The notes beneath the pieces are model-generated. The model made no database searches and had not been told where the DNA came from. It worked only from the letters and a program-made list of their open reading frames with translations. A program made the translations under genes and the position numbers. From the NCBI RefSeq assembly GCF_001553115.1, contig NZ_KQ960181.1, positions 35,911 through 99,910 of the forward strand: 64,000 bases of DNA. Direction: 5' to 3'. The stretch comes from Aedoeadaptatus coxii (GTDB lineage Bacteria > Bacillota > Clostridia > Tissierellales > Peptoniphilaceae). Below, piece by piece: positions 34,512 to 42,737 of this stretch; position 1 is the first letter of the stretch; every line of letters begins with the position of its first letter.

Positions 34512-34955
34512 CTATTTATCCACACGATAGCTTCCGCGCACCATGACGATGGCATCCGTCCTCGCTTTTAAACCTCGACCGTCACTTCTCGGTGCGATAA
34601 GTAAATGGTCTAAGGGCGCTTTTTTATCCTGATCGAGATTGGCGCCTTCGGTAATATCGCTAAGTCCGCCGCTGGCACCGGCGATGGCGGTTAAAGAACC
34701 TGTACGGGGAATCATTTCCGTGCCTTGCGCCACGATCAAAACGTCGCCCGATTGTAAATTCACAACTTCCAAATTGGCCGCACCGCCCTGGGCAGGAGCC
34801 GCTCCGTTTAATTTACTTTCGATTTGTTCTAAACGTTTATTTAGATAACTTAAGGAAACCAGTGGGTCGCCGTTATTTGCAAAAGCAGGCAAAGCTGCGC
34901 CGACGACGAGGGCCAACGCCAAAGCAGGGCCGCATTTTTTCCATTTGCTTCTCAC
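34512..34955 (-). CDS. Small secreted protein, unknown function
   Basis: 147 residues from a GTG at 34955 (GAAAGGA about 7 bases upstream); a TTG 18 bases earlier is in frame but lacks a site. A signal peptide ends after AFA (about residue 26). A short coiled segment (SYLNKRLEQIESKLNG) and a compact domain with LQSGDVLIVAQGTEMIPRTGS and LLIAPRSDGRGLKAR follow. I do not recognise a named domain. It is the first gene of the leftward envelope polysaccharide operon, with a promoter at 34995-35023. Confidence 0.75.
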   Translation of the reverse strand: MRSKWKKCGPALALALVVGAALPAFANNGDPLVSLSYLNKRLEQIESKLNGAAPAQGGAANLEVVNLQSGDVLIVAQGTEMIPRTGSLTAIAGASGGLSDITEGANLDQDKKAPLDHLLIAPRSDGRGLKARTDAIVMVRGSYRVDK

Positions 34956-34994
34956 AGTCTCATCCTTTCTCAACTAGAAATATTCACAATTTCT

Positions 34995-35023
34995 ATTATA
35001 CAACATCCAATGGTGGACACCAA
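34995..35023 (-). promoter_or_regulatory. Promoter of the envelope polysaccharide operon
   Basis: Read leftward: TTGGTG, 17-base spacer, perfect TATAAT; the GTG start lies 40 bases further on. The -35 is only partly conserved. Confidence 0.6.
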
Positions 35024-35027
35024 TGAA

Positions 35028-35069
35028 AACGACGATAAGCGCGAGAAAAACCTCGCGCCTATCGCCGTT
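35028..35069 (-). terminator. Terminator after mazF
   Basis: Long stem of about 18 bp with two mismatches (AACGACGATAAGCGCGAG arm) around a 6-base loop, 6 bases after the mazF stop, followed leftward by TTTTC. Confidence 0.8.
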
Positions 35070-35074
35070 ATGTA

Positions 35075-35416
35075 CTATAATCCGAAACTTATTTTAATTG
35101 CTTCGTCAATATCCTCCATGATTTTCGAACTGAACTTTCCGATTTTTTCTCGGAGCCGTTTTTTGTCGATGGTTCGAACCTGCTCGAGCAAGATAACCGA
35201 ATTTTTCGGCAAGTCGTTGGTCGCCGCCTTGACCTTGACGTGGGTCGGCAATTTCGTCTTGTTCATTTGGCTCGTAATGGCGGCGACGATGGTAGTGGGG
35301 GAATATTTATTCCCTACGTCATTTTGTAAAATAACCACCGGACGCACCCCGCCCTGTTCCGAACCGACAACCGGCGAAAGATCAGCATAAAAGATGTCTC
35401 CTCGTTTTATAATCAT
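35075..35416 (-). CDS. MazF/PemK-type endoribonuclease (NdoA family)
   Basis: 113 residues. Full MazF fold: [20 protein letters not shown] at the N-terminus with the catalytic Arg in [12 protein letters not shown] and the Thr/Ser region of AAITSQMNK; the C-terminus [18 protein letters not shown] is typical of the Firmicutes EndoA group, which cuts single-stranded RNA at UACAU-type sites. The upstream neighbour is the AcpS-NnrD gene with only 45 bp between, so there is no room for the usual MazE antitoxin. A terminator follows directly. Confidence 0.93.
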   Translation of the reverse strand: MIIKRGDIFYADLSPVVGSEQGGVRPVVILQNDVGNKYSPTTIVAAITSQMNKTKLPTHVKVKAATNDLPKNSVILLEQVRTIDKKRLREKIGKFSSKIMEDIDEAIKISFGL

Positions 35417-35461
35417 GGATCACACCCTTTCTATTTAGTTGTCATAAGTAAAGCTATTGCT

Positions 35462-36637
35462 TCAGTAGCTCAGATGCCCTTCAAATTTTTCCATTAAAAG
35501 AAAAACGTCGGGAAGATACTCGATTAAGTCGGAGGCGATAAGGCCGTGGCGGCTTTTATGTAAAACGCCTATGTCTCCGCTCATTCCGTGAACATATACC
35601 CCTAAGCCGGCGGCATGAAAATAATCCAAACCTTGGGCCAAAAAAGACGTGATAATGCCCGTCAGCACATCGCCGCTACCCGCCGTTGCCATGCCGGCAT
35701 TTCCCGTAGGGTTAAGATACACTCTCTTCCCATCGGTTACGACCGTATCGTTTCCCTTTAACACGACGACGCCGCCGTAAAGGGATTGGCACATTTTCGC
35801 CGCTTCCACTCGATTTTCATGAACCCACTTTACATCGCGACGAATTAGCCGCGCCATCTCCCCTTCGTGGGGCGTTAAAATCATATGATCTCGACGTTTG
35901 TTATAGTGCGATAAGTGAAAGAGGCCGTCGGCGTCCACGACGAGAGGTTTGCTTTCCGTGGAATAAACTTTTTTGAAAAGATCGAAACTTTTTTCGTCTC
36001 GTCCCATGCCGGGCCCAATGGCCACGGCCTTCATATCGTCTAAAAGGGAAAGATCCTCCCTGTTTTTCACGATTACTTCCATGGCGCGGAGGGCAAAGGA
36101 AGCGACGGATTCTTCGGGAAGAAGGGCGTACGCCAAACCGGTGCCGCTTCTTAAAAGGGCGCGAGTTGCCAAATCCACCGACCCGTACATTCCCGGGCTT
36201 CCACCGATAATCGCCGCCTTTCCCCGACTTCCCTTGTGGTCGTCTCTTTTCATTTTAGGAAGAAGACGAACCCATTGGGGATCGAGGGAGAAAGTTTCGT
36301 AAGGATAATGTTTACTCACTATCTGAGCTATACTTATAGCATAATCCTTTTCGTGGCTAATGGAAAGATGAAAATATGTATTTTTATAAAATCCGTAGGG
36401 TTTCCCCGCATTATTTTTCCCGACGTGCAGGTGTTTAAGCCCGGTAGAAAAAATTCCCTCGCCCAGTGCTTTTCCCATAGCTTCCTTTGCGGCAAAAATA
36501 CCGGCAATATGTTCCGGCGTTCTGTTTTTCAAATTGTTAATGTCGTCGCCGCTTAATATTTTCTCTAAAAACTTTTCTTCTCTCCGCGCCAATGCTTCCG
36601 CAATGCGGGGAATGTAAACCATATCGATTCCTATCAT
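35462..36637 (-). CDS. Fusion of holo-ACP synthase (AcpS) and ADP-dependent NAD(P)HX dehydratase (NnrD)
   Basis: 391 residues in one frame. The AcpS part is residues 1-115: IGIDMVYIPRIAEAL with the Mg-binding Asp, FAAKEAMGKALGEG with the second acidic residue, and HLSISHEKDYAISIAQI. The NnrD part is about 120-391: AAIIGGSPGMYGSVDLATRALLRSGTG, the AIGPGMG loop, LTPHEGEMARL, VVLKGNDTVV and the catalytic NAGMATAGSGDVLTG. AcpS activates acyl carrier protein; NnrD repairs hydrated NAD(P)H. The two are adjacent genes in many Firmicutes, so this looks like a gene fusion. The AcpS start is well placed (AGGAGGCGCAT region). Confidence 0.92.
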   Translation of the reverse strand: MIGIDMVYIPRIAEALARREEKFLEKILSGDDINNLKNRTPEHIAGIFAAKEAMGKALGEGIFSTGLKHLHVGKNNAGKPYGFYKNTYFHLSISHEKDYAISIAQIVSKHYPYETFSLDPQWVRLLPKMKRDDHKGSRGKAAIIGGSPGMYGSVDLATRALLRSGTGLAYALLPEESVASFALRAMEVIVKNREDLSLLDDMKAVAIGPGMGRDEKSFDLFKKVYSTESKPLVVDADGLFHLSHYNKRRDHMILTPHEGEMARLIRRDVKWVHENRVEAAKMCQSLYGGVVVLKGNDTVVTDGKRVYLNPTGNAGMATAGSGDVLTGIITSFLAQGLDYFHAAGLGVYVHGMSGDIGVLHKSRHGLIASDLIEYLPDVFLLMEKFEGHLSY

Positions 36638-36692
36638 ATGCGCCTCCTATTTTTATCATAGCACAGATATTTTAAAAACATTGAAAATTTTC

Positions 36693-36721
36693 TTGACAAG
36701 TCTTTTCAATCAAGATAGAAT
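36693..36721 (+). promoter_or_regulatory. Promoter of tyrS
   Basis: TTGACA, 17-base spacer, TAGAAT. Near-consensus; transcription would begin near 36728, only about 80 bases before the T-box sequence. Confidence 0.85.
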
Positions 36722-36727
36722 GGAGAA

Positions 36728-36855
36728 CAAATTTAACATATACGATGAAGGCGTCCTCAAAATTACAACGCCGGAGTATAATATTTTCTTAAGGCTTTAT
36801 GCGAAGAAAGGTGGTACCGCGTTACACGACGCCCTTTCGCAAAGTCTTTTTTTGT
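36728..36855 (+). promoter_or_regulatory. T-box leader of tyrS, apparently compact
   Basis: The T-box core AAGGTGGTACCGCG is at 36808-36821, followed by CCCTTTCGC (36832-36840) and a run of seven T, forming the antiterminator/terminator switch. Upstream, a short stem-loop (TATAC/GTATA outer, GGCGT/ACGCC inner, 36739-36780) is the only Stem I candidate. Tyr codons occur at 36741 (TAC), 36764 (TAC, apical loop) and 36777 (TAT); I cannot assign the specifier. Distal Stem I motifs (AG bulge, GNUG) are not seen. Confidence 0.85.
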
Positions 36856-36873
36856 GCTTAAAAAGGAGGCATT

Positions 36874-38100
36874 ATGACTGAAAATGTATTTGACCTATTA
36901 GAACGAAGAGGTTACATCGATCAAGTAACTTTCCCGGAAGAACTGAAAGAACGTTTGGCAGAAGGGCCGATTACGTTCTATATCGGTTTCGACGCGACTG
37001 CCGACTCTTTAACTCTAGGCCATTATTTACAAGTTAAAGTGCTTCAACACTTCCAAAGAGCAGGTCACAGACCGATCACTCTTTTCGGCGGCGGCACCAC
37101 CCTTATCGGCGACCCTTCGGGCCGTACGGATATGCGTAAAATGTTGACCAAAGAAGACATCGCCCACAATATCGACTGTTTCCAAAAACAACTTTCCCAT
37201 TTCATCGATTACAACGACGGAAAAGCCATTATCGCCAATAACGGCGACTGGCTTTTGGATTTAGGTTACCTGGATTTTATGCGCAATATCGGCGTGCACT
37301 TCTCCGTAAACCAAATGTTAAAACTCGACGCTTACGCTAATCGTTTGGATCAAGGGCTTACTTTCTTTGAAATGGGCTACATGCTCATGCAATCCTACGA
37401 CTTCCTCGTGCTCTACAAAAAATACGATTGCCAATTGCAATTAGGAGGCAGCGATCAATGGAGCAATATGCTCGGCGGCTACGATTTAGTGCGCAAACTG
37501 GAAAATGGAAAAGTCTACTCCATGACGTTCAAATTGCTTTCCACTGCCGACGGACAAAAAATGGGCAAGTCGATGAAAGGCGCCATCTTCCTCGATCCGA
37601 ACAAGACGCCGCCACACGACATGTTCCAATACCTGCGTAACACCGACGACCGCGACGTCATTAAATTTATGAAACTCTTAACTGACGTCAGCGACGACGA
37701 AATCGCCGAATACGCAAAACTTGAAGGACAAGAACTGAATAAGGCGAAGGAACGCTTGGCTTGGGAAATCACCGCGGAAGTTCACGGCAAAGACATTGCC
37801 GACGAACAATTGGAAGCTTCCCGCGTCCTCTTCGGCGGCAGCGGCGCTACGGAAAATATGCCCACCACCGAATTAGACGCCGACGATGTTACAGGCGGCA
37901 TTACCGTCGTAGATCTTCTCTTAAAGGGCGATTTAATCGCTTCCACCAGCGAAGGCAGACGTCTTATTAAACAAGGCGGCGTTTCCATCGACGACGAAAA
38001 AGCCGAAGCCCATGATCAAATCGTTTCGAAAGAAGCGTTGGAAAAAGGCGTACACGTTCGTAAAGGAAAAAAAGTTCACCACTTATTTAAACTTAAATAA
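36874..38100 (+). CDS. tyrS: Tyrosyl-tRNA synthetase
   Basis: 408 residues. Class I synthetase that charges tRNA-Tyr. HIGH-like motif GFDATADSLTLGHYL (about 38-52), TyrRS specificity loop QSYDFLVLYKKYDCQLQLGGSDQWSN region, KMSKS-like KMGKS (about 229-233), and a C-terminal S4 RNA-binding domain (from about 342: GDLIASTSEGRRLIKQGGVSID). AAAAGGAGG precedes the ATG. Single gene between a T-box leader and a strong terminator, so expression is set by uncharged tRNA-Tyr. Confidence 0.98.
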   Translation: MTENVFDLLERRGYIDQVTFPEELKERLAEGPITFYIGFDATADSLTLGHYLQVKVLQHFQRAGHRPITLFGGGTTLIGDPSGRTDMRKMLTKEDIAHNIDCFQKQLSHFIDYNDGKAIIANNGDWLLDLGYLDFMRNIGVHFSVNQMLKLDAYANRLDQGLTFFEMGYMLMQSYDFLVLYKKYDCQLQLGGSDQWSNMLGGYDLVRKLENGKVYSMTFKLLSTADGQKMGKSMKGAIFLDPNKTPPHDMFQYLRNTDDRDVIKFMKLLTDVSDDEIAEYAKLEGQELNKAKERLAWEITAEVHGKDIADEQLEASRVLFGGSGATENMPTTELDADDVTGGITVVDLLLKGDLIASTSEGRRLIKQGGVSIDDEKAEAHDQIVSKEALEKGVHVRKGKKVHHLFKLK

Positions 38101-38106
38101 AAAGAG

Positions 38107-38139
38107 AGCACCTACTACAAGAGTAGTAGGTGCTTTTTT
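38107..38139 (+). terminator. Terminator of tyrS
   Basis: Perfect 12-bp stem AGCACCTACTAC with its complement, 4-base loop, then a run of T. Confidence 0.93.
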
Positions 38140-38163
38140 GATGAATAAAATAATGGCAATAGT

Positions 38164-39273
38164 TTATTCCACAGGTTTTGCAAAAATCATTTTTCCCGCG
38201 GATGTTTGTAACATAGACGTTACCACACAATCGATGGTCTCGCCCAAATAATCGATTCCGTTTTCGACGACGATCATGGTGCCGTCATCTAAGTAGCCGA
38301 GGCCCTGTTTGTCCTGGCTTCCGGGCTTGACGACGAAGACATTAATGCGCTCGCCGTTGACAAAGACAGGCTTCATGGCATTGGCCAAGGCGTTAATGTT
38401 TAGCACTTTGATGCCCTGCACTTCCGCCACTTTATTTAAATTAAAATCGTTGGTGACGATGATGCCTTTGCTCTCTTTTGCAAAACGCATGAGCATATCG
38501 TCTACTTCGTGGAGATCGTCGTAGTTTTTTTCCACGACGTTAATCTTTCGCTTGCCCTCATCTTGCAAGGCCTTTAAGCTGTCCAACCCCTTGCGCCCTT
38601 TTGCGCGGCTCATACCGTTGGGCGAATCGGCGATGCCCTGAAGTTCGGCGAGCACGAAGGTGGGCACGACGATAGGCTCTTCGATAAAGCCCAAATCGAT
38701 AATATCCACGATTCTGCCGTCAATAATAACCGACGTATCTAAAATTTTCGACGGCGCCGTTCGCTTATCGCCGAGACGGCTGCGCCACTCCCCGCGATTT
38801 TGTGTAAATAAAGCGCGGAGCCCCGTGGCGAATTCTTCACGCTTAGTCAGCATGACCCGTATCCCTAAAATACCTAAAACGGCATAAATAAGGAGGGAAA
38901 CAAAACTGCTGACGTAAGGAATATTGAAGCGATACACGGGAATAGACACGAGAAAAGCCACAAATATTCCTAAAACGAGGCCGAGAAATCCCCAAAGAAT
39001 ATCCCCGGCAGGTAAATCTTTCATATCCGACTCGATCAATGAAATTAATTGCTTTAAAAAAGCAAAAGCGTATTTACCCAAAATGAAAAAAATAATGGCA
39101 AAAATAATAAGTACGGGAATGGGTAAATAGCGCGTCGGTATCCAACGATGGATCGACGTCATGGCATCGAGGCCGGGTAAAAATGCGAGAACCATACGAC
39201 CTACCGCTACGCCTAAAAGCGTAAATAAAATGCGGAAGATCACATGGACAATGCGATCGGATTTGATACGCAT
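38164..39273 (-). CDS. PIN/TRAM domain membrane protein, YacL family
   Basis: 369 residues. Four N-terminal TM segments (about 8-30, 45-72, 92-112, 118-142), then a PIN nuclease-like domain with acidic residues in DTSVIIDGRIVDI and GIIVTNDFNLNKVA, and a C-terminal TRAM domain (GERINVFVVKPGSQDKQGLG). YacL-type proteins are widespread in Firmicutes beside CarD; their RNA target is not settled. Nine bases separate it from carD, so they are cotranscribed. Confidence 0.92.
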   Translation of the reverse strand: MRIKSDRIVHVIFRILFTLLGVAVGRMVLAFLPGLDAMTSIHRWIPTRYLPIPVLIIFAIIFFILGKYAFAFLKQLISLIESDMKDLPAGDILWGFLGLVLGIFVAFLVSIPVYRFNIPYVSSFVSLLIYAVLGILGIRVMLTKREEFATGLRALFTQNRGEWRSRLGDKRTAPSKILDTSVIIDGRIVDIIDLGFIEEPIVVPTFVLAELQGIADSPNGMSRAKGRKGLDSLKALQDEGKRKINVVEKNYDDLHEVDDMLMRFAKESKGIIVTNDFNLNKVAEVQGIKVLNINALANAMKPVFVNGERINVFVVKPGSQDKQGLGYLDDGTMIVVENGIDYLGETIDCVVTSMLQTSAGKMIFAKPVE

Positions 39274-39282
39274 GCTCCTTTC

Positions 39283-39795
39283 TTATTCTTCCCCTTTAAC
39301 CCCCTGCAGGCAACCTTCTTCCATGGTCTTGTCGACGATTTCTACAACTTCATCGTATGTTTTATCGTAAACCAATACCATTTCCGATAAAATAATTTGC
39401 CGTGCATTATTTAAAATCTTACGTTCCCCGGTGGAAAGCGCCTTTTCCCGATCCAGACACTCGAGATTTTTAATTACCTTTGCGATTTCTTCTAAATCGC
39501 CGGTTTTAATCTTGTCTTGATGGAAGCGGTAACGACGGTTCCAGTTATTGGGCATTTTTTCAATGGTCGTGTCTTTTAAAACATCGAGCACGCGATCCAT
39601 TTCCTCGGGGGTTTTAATTTCCCGAATGCCGACACTGTCCATACTGCCGATGGGTACTAATACTTTCATCTCGTTTACGGGAATCTTTAAGACGAAGTAT
39701 TCTTTTTTCTCGCCCAAAATCACTTTGTTTTTAATGTCGACGATGACACCTGCGCCGTGAATCGGGTAGACGATCTTATCTCCTATTTCAAACAT
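39283..39795 (-). CDS. CarD family transcriptional regulator
   Basis: 170 residues. N-terminal Tudor-like RNA-polymerase interaction domain (FEIGDKIVYPIHGAGVIVDI), shared with Mfd, followed by a helical DNA-contact domain (NNWNRRYRFHQDKIKTGDLEEIAKVIKNL). Stabilises open promoter complexes in family members. GGGGGAG precedes the ATG. An extended -10 (TGATATAAT) at about 39833-39841 on the minus strand is the probable promoter. Followed by yacL. Confidence 0.95.
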   Translation of the reverse strand: MFEIGDKIVYPIHGAGVIVDIKNKVILGEKKEYFVLKIPVNEMKVLVPIGSMDSVGIREIKTPEEMDRVLDVLKDTTIEKMPNNWNRRYRFHQDKIKTGDLEEIAKVIKNLECLDREKALSTGERKILNNARQIILSEMVLVYDKTYDEVVEIVDKTMEEGCLQGVKGEE

Positions 39796-39832
39796 ATACT
39801 CCCCCTTTTTTAAAACGACTGCGTCCTTCTGT

Positions 39833-39841
39833 ATTATATCA
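39833..39841 (-). promoter_or_regulatory. Extended -10 promoter of carD-yacL
   Basis: Read leftward TGATATAAT: a TGN extension and perfect TATAAT, 38 bases before the carD ATG. No good -35, which extended -10 promoters can lack. Confidence 0.6.
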
Positions 39842-39914
39842 TATTTTTAGAAAATTAAATATAGTATCACAACTCATACTAAGATTCAAGTAATTATCAT
39901 AAATAATATTAAAA

Positions 39915-39941
39915 AATCCGACGATCTTTCGATGCCGGATT
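39915..39941 (-). terminator. Terminator of the SpoIIE-type phosphatase gene
   Basis: Imperfect hairpin with outer stem AATCCG/CGGATT and inner ATC/GAT, 5 bases after the stop, followed leftward by TTTTT. Confidence 0.7.
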
Positions 39942-39946
39942 GTTGA

Positions 39947-41035
39947 CTATAGCATTTTCAAATAAAGACAGGTCATGTCGTCGACGATTTCCGATTGCAC
40001 GAATTTCTCGAGCCTATCCGTAATATCCGTCAAGGGATTTTCTCCCACTTCGGCGAAACATTTCTTTAAGCCGTCCACCCCGAATTGCTCGCCGTCTCCG
40101 GAACGACATTCCGTCATGCCGTCGGTATAAAGGAGAAGCTCGTCGCCTCGTTGTATATATTCCGAACGGCATTCGTAAAAGCTCGCCTCCACAAGGGGCG
40201 TTACGGGAAAGCCCGCATTCATTAAAAGGCGCACATTGCCTTCCCGCTTGATGAGCGGCGGGCAATCGTGGCCGGCATTGACGTAGGTAAGTTTCCGTTT
40301 TTTTAGGGAGTACACGCCTAAAAACATGGTGAAGTACATGGTGTCCGGTAAATTTAATTCGCGGAACCGATGAACCAACTCCAACATCGCTACCGTAGGA
40401 TCGACGAGGAGTTCCGGCGCCATGTTGCGCATGGTTTGGGAAATAAACACCGTGGTCATAGAGGAAGAAAATCCGTGACCTACGGCATCGGCGATGTAAA
40501 ACGCCACGTGGTCGTCGTCGATTTGCATGACATCGAAGAAGTCGCCGCTTAAAAGTTCCGCCGGTCTGTAGTAGTAATCCATAAAGAGGGCGCGCATAAA
40601 CCCTTTCGGCGGCAAGAGGGAGCGTTGAATCGCCGAGGCGTTCACTTGCTCTTCCGTAAAGGAGCGGTTTTTTTCCACGAGCTCGATCTGAAGTTTCTTT
40701 TCCACGCCTTTGTCCCGGTACACTTCCACGGCACCGATGATTCTGCCGTCGTGTCCTCGAATGGGATTGGTCTTGACGGAATAATACACATCCCCTACAT
40801 AGGTTTCCCGCTGTATGGTTTCCCCTCCGGCGAGGCAACGGGCCGTCATGCGAAAATCAAAAAATCCGTAGTCGTCGGAATCGTACGCGTGGTACATTTG
40901 ATCTTCCAGGGCAAGACGCATGGCCTGATTATAATAAACCACCTGATTGTCCTCATTGACGACCCGAATTAAATCGGAAATCGTATCGAGCAAGGCCATT
41001 TCTATTCGGTTGTTCAATAAATTATGTTCAGCCAT
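39947..41035 (-). CDS. PAS domain plus SpoIIE/RsbU-type PP2C serine phosphatase
   Basis: 362 residues, soluble. A PAS sensor (about 10-125, with NEDNQVVYYNQAM and the PAC-like GRIIGAVEVYRDK) joins a SpoIIE-type phosphatase (about 150-360). Metal-binding acidic residues sit in RPAELLSGDFFDV and FYIADAVGHGFSSSM, and YTDGMTECRSGDGEQFG carries the third Asp. This architecture controls partner-switching regulators such as anti-sigma antagonists, but no STAS or anti-sigma gene is adjacent, so the target is unknown. Separated from the methyltransferase gene by 15 bp. Confidence 0.93.
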   Translation of the reverse strand: MAEHNLLNNRIEMALLDTISDLIRVVNEDNQVVYYNQAMRLALEDQMYHAYDSDDYGFFDFRMTARCLAGGETIQRETYVGDVYYSVKTNPIRGHDGRIIGAVEVYRDKGVEKKLQIELVEKNRSFTEEQVNASAIQRSLLPPKGFMRALFMDYYYRPAELLSGDFFDVMQIDDDHVAFYIADAVGHGFSSSMTTVFISQTMRNMAPELLVDPTVAMLELVHRFRELNLPDTMYFTMFLGVYSLKKRKLTYVNAGHDCPPLIKREGNVRLLMNAGFPVTPLVEASFYECRSEYIQRGDELLLYTDGMTECRSGDGEQFGVDGLKKCFAEVGENPLTDITDRLEKFVQSEIVDDMTCLYLKML

Positions 41036-41050
41036 GCCACCACACCTGTC

Positions 41051-42169
41051 TTACGGTCTCGGACCGTAGTATTGATAGTAATCTGTGCGAATACTTCCGT
41101 TAAATAACTTGCGTTTACGATCGGCTCGTTTGCCGAAGCCTCTTTCAAATCCCTCGTCAGCGGTAATAATGTACTCGCTCCACGTGGGAAGGCTCCGCGC
41201 CAAATCGCCGAGGGCGCGGTTAATTTCTTTTACCGATTCTCTATCCTCAATACGTTTACCGTAAGGGGGATTCGTAATAATAATGCCGTACTCTCCGCCT
41301 AAATCTAAGTGGGCCACGCCCTTTTCGATTAAGCGCACGTCGTCGGCCAGCCCCAATCCGTCGAGATTAATTCGCGTCGCTTCGATGGCCTTAGGATCGA
41401 TATCGAACCCGAAAATTTCCAATTCGCTGTCGTAATCAATCATGGCGAAAGCTTTTTTGCGCATGTCTTTGGCTTGGGCGCTTTCCATATTCCAATATTC
41501 GAAATCGAAACGGCGATTAAGACCCGGCGCAATGTTTCTGGCGAGCATAATGGCTTCGATTAAAATGGTACCGCTGCCGCAGAAGGGATCTACGAGCATA
41601 CGATTTTTATTCCAAAAACTGAGCTGCACGAGGCCGGAAGCCAATGTTTCCGTAAGGGGCGCCTTTACCGAACGTTGGCGGTATCCGCGATCGTGCAATC
41701 CGTCGCCGGAAGTATCGATATAGACTGTGGCGATGTCCTCAATAATGCGGATGCCGATGCGGTAACGGGCGCCGTTTTTTTGAAACCACTCGGTCTTGTA
41801 ACGAGTCTGCATTTTGTTGACGATGGCCTTTTCGCTAATGCGTTGAATGTCCGAAAGGGAAAAGAGCGCAGATTTTTTGCTCTTCGCTTCCGTTATAAAA
41901 TTCGCCGTCTTCGGCATAATGTCTGGCCAGGGAAGATCGTAAACGCCGTCGAAAAGTTCCGTAAACGTCGTTGCGCGGAAACGCTTCAGCACCCAATGCA
42001 CCCTTTCCGCCGTGCGCAAATGTAAATTTAATCGCGCCATATCTTCCATTTTTCCCGACATGGAAACCAAACCGTCTACTACGCGAATATCTTCTAAACC
42101 CAATGCTTGAATTTCACGTTTTAAAACCGCTTCCATGCCGACATTTGCCGTCGCTTCAAAATTAATCAT
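41051..42169 (-). CDS. Class I SAM-dependent RNA methyltransferase with THUMP domain (RlmL/YpsC family)
   Basis: 372 residues. An N-terminal ferredoxin-like plus THUMP RNA-binding region (about 1-165) precedes the methyltransferase domain. Motif I is DPFCGSGTILIEAIMLA (about 195-211) and motif IV NPPYGKRI (about 300-307), typical of N2-guanine rRNA methyltransferases. Length fits the YpsC/RlmL-N group that modifies 23S rRNA; the exact position modified is not provable here. Divergent from the superoxide reductase gene. Confidence 0.93.
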   Translation of the reverse strand: MINFEATANVGMEAVLKREIQALGLEDIRVVDGLVSMSGKMEDMARLNLHLRTAERVHWVLKRFRATTFTELFDGVYDLPWPDIMPKTANFITEAKSKKSALFSLSDIQRISEKAIVNKMQTRYKTEWFQKNGARYRIGIRIIEDIATVYIDTSGDGLHDRGYRQRSVKAPLTETLASGLVQLSFWNKNRMLVDPFCGSGTILIEAIMLARNIAPGLNRRFDFEYWNMESAQAKDMRKKAFAMIDYDSELEIFGFDIDPKAIEATRINLDGLGLADDVRLIEKGVAHLDLGGEYGIIITNPPYGKRIEDRESVKEINRALGDLARSLPTWSEYIITADEGFERGFGKRADRKRKLFNGSIRTDYYQYYGPRP

Positions 42170-42263
42170 AGACCACCTCTCGTTAACAGTATACTAGAAA
42201 AATCTGTAAATTAACATCGCTAAAGATTCGTCGCCTTTACGCTATTTTATTTTTTTAATATGT

Positions 42264-42269
42264 GATAAT
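42264..42269 (+). promoter_or_regulatory. Possible extended -10 of the superoxide reductase gene
   Basis: TGTGATAAT: a TG dinucleotide one base before GATAAT, about 60 bases upstream of the start codon. No clear -35. Confidence 0.4.
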
Positions 42270-42331
42270 TTCTCTAATTTGGGTATATCTTTTAGTGGAA
42301 AACAAAACTATGAATATATGGAGGTTCACTT

Positions 42332-42691
42332 ATGTCTTTATTAACTCAAACCGTTAAATCCGGTGATTGGAAAAATGAAAAACACGTTCCCGAAATCGAA
42401 GCAAAGCTCGAAGGCGGCGTGGCAAAAGTAAAAGTTTCCGTTGGTTCTGAAATCGAACACCCCAACACTTTGGAACATCACATTTCCTGGATTAAAGTTT
42501 TCTTCCTTCCCGAAGGCGGAGCTGCACCCGTTGAAGTTGGAAGCTACGAATTTAATAACCACGGCGAAAGCGATGTCTTTACCGTACCCCACGTTCACAC
42601 CACCTTCAAAACCGAAAAACCCGGTACCGTCTTTGCACTCAGCATGTGCAATATCCACGGCCTCTGGGAAAATGCATTGGAACTTAAGTAA
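42332..42691 (+). CDS. Desulfoferrodoxin/neelaredoxin-type superoxide reductase
   Basis: 119 residues, class II form: only the catalytic Fe(His4Cys) domain, no rubredoxin-like N-terminal domain. Iron ligands are visible in EKHVP (His), HPNTLEHHISW (His residues) and the C-terminal SMCNIHGLWE (Cys and His). Reduces superoxide to peroxide without releasing oxygen, a typical anaerobe defence. GGAGG precedes the ATG; a terminator follows; codon use looks optimised. Confidence 0.95.
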   Translation: MSLLTQTVKSGDWKNEKHVPEIEAKLEGGVAKVKVSVGSEIEHPNTLEHHISWIKVFFLPEGGAAPVEVGSYEFNNHGESDVFTVPHVHTTFKTEKPGTVFALSMCNIHGLWENALELK

Positions 42692-42699
42692 AATAGAAG

Positions 42700-42725
42700 A
42701 GCACCCGGCATCGGGTGCTTTTTTT
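42700..42725 (+). terminator. Terminator of the superoxide reductase gene
   Basis: 8-bp stem AGCACCCG/CGGGTGCT around a 4-base loop, followed by seven T. Confidence 0.9.
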
Positions 42726-42737
42726 GTGCTTCCTTTT

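Noticed and set aside
36681-36881. Open frame of 66 codons across the tyrS leader
   Set aside because: It is produced by the T-box core (GGTGGTACC reads as Gly-Gly-Thr) and overlaps promoter and terminator; not a gene.
40014-40838. 274-codon frame inside the PAS-SpoIIE phosphatase gene
   Set aside because: Arg/His-rich shadow of the real frame, which has all phosphatase motifs.
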